From NCBI RefSeq assembly GCF_016908325.1, contig NZ_JAFBDR010000018.1, forward strand, positions 31,128 to 95,127: 64,000 nt of DNA. Reading direction: 5' to 3'. Positions 62,275 to 64,000 of this stretch are shown piece after piece (positions within the stretch are counted from its first letter, which is position 1; every line of letters begins with the position of its first letter). The notes beneath the pieces are model-generated. The model saw only the letters and a list, made by a program, of their open reading frames with translations. It had not been told where the DNA came from and did not search any database. The DNA comes from Aquibacillus albus. Lineage in GTDB: Bacteria > Bacillota > Bacilli > Bacillales > Amphibacillaceae. The translations under genes and the position numbers were made by a program.

Positions 62275-63117
62275 GTGGAAGTAAAAGGTGTTTGGGCAGA
62301 GCCTGAAAGCTTTATTTCAGTATTTCGCTGTACTACTCAAAAATATGCTGAAACTTTATTAAAAAAAGGTGAGATTAAATTTAGTACACCTAGCTCTTGG
62401 GTTAAGTATGCTTTTGAAAAAGGCGAGGGGCGTGGAGACAAAGTAGAAGGAACAATGGCAACATTTCATATGTTTGATATTGAGCGTGTTAATGAACTGA
62501 ATCAGAAATATAAAGCGTATTCTGATTTAGTGCGTATGCCCATTGACCAACGTGTTTACTTGAAGAGATCTAGAGATATGGAATTGCCATGTTTTTGCTT
62601 TTATATTTTAAAGCAAAGTATGTTTGATAGCCCAAAAGAAGAGGGAAAACACAAATTAACAGCAACAATACCGTCATCATATTTTAGAGATTTTGTGGAC
62701 AATCTTAATCCTCAAGAAGTAGAGAAATTAGATCAAAAGGATAAGCCTGCTGTTATTATTATACATAATTACAAGGAGTTTGAACAAAGAATTATCAATG
62801 CCCTTATGGCATTGGGATTAAATAGAGAAGAAATAATCATTACACGCGTTTCCTATATTGATTTTAATCAATACGATGAATATGGTTGGTGGGATTTTGG
62901 ACAGAGACCACCTATGGAATTAGCAATTAAGCATAATCGGTTTGAAAATCAAAGTGAAGCGAGAATAATCATAAATACGGATGATGAAAGAATCAAACAG
63001 ATTTTGATAAAACCAATTGAAATTGGTTCACTAGAAGATATTGCAACGGTAAGTAATACATATCTCTATGAAGGAATGTCGGTAGAGATAACTGCAGATT
63101 TAGAATTATTAGATTAA
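62275..63117 (+). CDS. DUF2971-like hypothetical protein
   Basis: 280-aa soluble protein. The N-terminal FISVFRCTTQKYAETLLKKG, IKFSTPSSWVKYAFEKGEG and GRGDKVEGTMATF resemble the start of DUF2971 proteins (Tyr-Arg-Tyr, then a fold with a conserved Glu-Gly), and SEARIIINTDDERIKQILI near the end is similar to their C-terminal part. The function is unknown; such proteins turn up near DUF262 and other defence genes. GTG start 62275 lies after GGAGG; an ATG at 62269 stops after four codons. It is the last gene before the right att. Confidence 0.55.
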   Translation: MEVKGVWAEPESFISVFRCTTQKYAETLLKKGEIKFSTPSSWVKYAFEKGEGRGDKVEGTMATFHMFDIERVNELNQKYKAYSDLVRMPIDQRVYLKRSRDMELPCFCFYILKQSMFDSPKEEGKHKLTATIPSSYFRDFVDNLNPQEVEKLDQKDKPAVIIIHNYKEFEQRIINALMALGLNREEIIITRVSYIDFNQYDEYGWWDFGQRPPMELAIKHNRFENQSEARIIINTDDERIKQILIKPIEIGSLEDIATVSNTYLYEGMSVEITADLELLD

Positions 63118-63470
63118 GGATTTTTTCCAGTTGTCTAGAAAAACGAAATATTGAAGTGATAACATACTTGTTTTTGTGTTCCTAAACACATCACAATCGC
63201 CTTTTCGGGGATTAAGTCGGTGGGGGTTATAAATACGAAACGTTGTTAAGCTAACGGAGACTTTAGATCAATGAACCTTTTTGCATAGGGAATGATAACG
63301 ATGCTCAAAAATCGGGTGCGAGTGTGGAAAACTAAAGTAGAAAATATACAATATTATATTTAAAGTTACGTATTATCCTGTAAACTTTTTTACCAGCACT
63401 TTATGCGTTGCCACATACACTGCACATTTAGATACGGAAAAAGTCTATGAACAGTAGAATAAGATAAATA
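63118..63470. other. Non-coding stretch at the right end of the element
   Basis: About 350 bp in which I see no gene, only short open frames. The base composition is a little less AT-rich near 63190-63240. It ends in the terminator beside the att dyad. Confidence 0.5.
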
Positions 63471-63512
63471 GGCATTGGTAGGGGGATTAGTTTACCAATG
63501 CCTTATTTTTTT
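63471..63512 (+). terminator. Terminator at the right end of the element
   Basis: AGGCATTGGTA and TACCAATGCCT form a strong stem, followed by ATTTTTTTG. The T run is also the outer arm of the att dyad. Confidence 0.85.
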
Positions 63513-63561
63513 GCCTCTTAAATAACCACGGTGAACCGTACCATAAATAGAGGCAAAAAAA
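63506..63561. other. attP-like dyad at the element junction
   Basis: Two 27-bp arms around a central GA (63533-63534). The outer 13 bp (TTTTTTTGCCTCT and AGAGGCAAAAAAA) and the inner 5 bp (ACGGT/ACCGT style, reading ACGGT GA ACCGT) are perfect inverted repeats, 18 of 27 positions overall. A dyad of about 50 bp with a central dinucleotide is the usual shape of a large serine integrase attP. The right arm is shared with attL at rlmH. Confidence 0.7.
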
Positions 63562-63905
63562 TCTGAAGATAAGGTGGCATTTTATCTTTTGAATCAGGAT
63601 TTAAAGAGGAATTCTCCTCTAAATGTTCTGATTCAAGAAACAAGATGTGGATAAGTGTAAATGTCTTCGACAGATTGACTTCGGAAAAATCAAAATCGAG
63701 TTCTATTTTATCCACAGCTCTAGAACGACCGTCAGATTGTTTAATTGTTATCTTATTTAGTAAAAGCTGGAACAGTTGCTTTTTCTTTTCTCTCGTAGAC
63801 TGTTGAAATGTTTGTACATACTTTTGCAGTAAATGCCTAATCACATCTGGTGGTATGATTTTCGTGTCTGATGAACTTAGTTGAACGCTAAGTTCATTTT
63901 TCTTT
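63518..63905 (-). pseudogene. Second copy of the serine recombinase, 3' part only
   Basis: Closely similar to the C-terminal coding part at 47899-48195 (ELSVQLSSSDTKIIPPDV, KKKQLFQLLLNKITIKQSDG, KIELDFDFSEVNLS). Similarity stops at 63905, where unrelated sequence begins, so the N-terminal 350 or so residues are missing. Here the frame runs on through the att dyad to a stop at 63518, whereas the copy beside rlmH stops earlier. It probably belongs to a second element in tandem. Confidence 0.8.
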
Positions 63906-64000
63906 GTGTCAGCGTATAATGGTAAATAAGTCAACCACCATTTTTAAGTAAAAAAGACCGACCTTAACTAAAACTCTTAAAATCGCTTTTTAAAAAGTTC
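63906..64000. mobile_element. Possible insertion sequence end interrupting the second recombinase copy
   Basis: From 63906 the sequence no longer matches the recombinase and begins GTGTCAGCGTATAATGGTAA. A TGTCAGCGTATAAT-like start resembles the terminal repeats of some IS21-family elements, from memory. Only about 95 bp are visible, so neither a transposase nor the other end can be checked. Confidence 0.35.

Larger units (their letters stand above)
47818..63532. mobile_element. rlmH-integrated SCC-like element, about 15.7 kb
   Basis: Bounded by a 26-bp direct repeat, GAACCGTACCA[C/T]AAATAGAGGCAAAA, at 47818-47843 (end of rlmH) and 63533-63558. A large serine recombinase gene, now decayed, lies immediately inside the left end. 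The interior carries cargo unlike the conserved origin core: signalling and sporulation genes (49917-58437) and a defence-like block (58437-63117). The integration logic (3' end of rlmH, serine recombinase beside att) parallels staphylococcal SCC, though I cannot say whether the recombinase is a true Ccr. Confidence 0.7.

Noticed and set aside
63395..63462. A short frame reading VATYTAHLDTEKVYEQ, similar to the end of tyrosine recombinases.
   Set aside because: Too short, with no catalytic residues in frame upstream; similarity could be chance.

Overview
The window is the chromosomal replication origin neighbourhood of an endospore-forming, AT-rich Bacillaceae bacterium. The gene order gyrA-gyrB-remB-recF-yaaA-dnaN-dnaA | rpmH-rnpA-yidC-jag-mnmE-mnmG-rsmG-noc-soj-spo0J is the classical Bacillus core. 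Spore genes (yyaC, SpoIIIJ-type yidC, a Spo0E-like phosphatase, Ger proteins) show that it sporulates. Protein similarity points towards the Oceanobacillus/Virgibacillus type of Bacillaceae, but species cannot be fixed from this sequence.

Layout. Positions 1-8520 carry the leftward genes gyrA (partial) to dnaA. The bipartite oriC lies at about 6900-7075 (DnaA boxes, DnaA-trio and AT-rich unwinding region between dnaN and dnaA) and 8629-8967 (box cluster upstream of dnaA). From 9141 the rightward replichore carries ribosome, membrane-insertase and tRNA-modification genes, then noc and parAB with three parS sites (16112, 18902, 22053). Next come ychF, the rpsF-ssb-rpsR operon, a T-box-controlled serA, yybS-gdpP-rplI-dnaB(helicase), a PurR-type purA, an M23/LysM/G5 cell-wall hydrolase, the complete walRKHIJ-htrA operon, manA, a few metabolic genes and rlmH (47356-47835).

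Positions 47818-63532 look like an integrated element. It begins inside the last codons of rlmH and ends at a 26-bp direct repeat. The right junction is a 56-bp dyad with a central GA, which has the shape expected of a large-serine-recombinase attP. The recombinase next to rlmH is dead: it has lost the catalytic-serine segment, has a frameshift and carries an in-frame TAG. A second, truncated copy of the same recombinase begins just beyond the right junction, so a second element probably starts there and is cut by something resembling an insertion sequence end at about 63906.

The element cargo falls into two blocks. Block 1 (49917-58437) is a signalling and sporulation cluster: two MEDS-domain proteins (one fused to an Xre-type HTH), a PAS-PAS-PAS-GGDEF protein, an EAL-PAS-PAS protein, a Spo0E-like phosphatase, and a germinant-receptor remnant (gerC, a small membrane protein and gerB lacking its N-terminus). 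Block 2 (58437-63117) resembles a defence island: a helicase C-terminal fragment, a Schlafen/AlbA_2-type protein, a frameshifted small gene, a DUF262-HNH (GmrSD-like) protein and a DUF2971-like protein. These two blocks are the best candidates for undescribed biology.

Several intergenic repeat families are visible: a MITE-like element between yaaA and recF, three copies of a repeat bounded by ATAATGCGCAA termini, and a TGCCTATCACC-type hairpin. Two DnaA-box clusters lie outside oriC (11432-11529 and 43919-44082).
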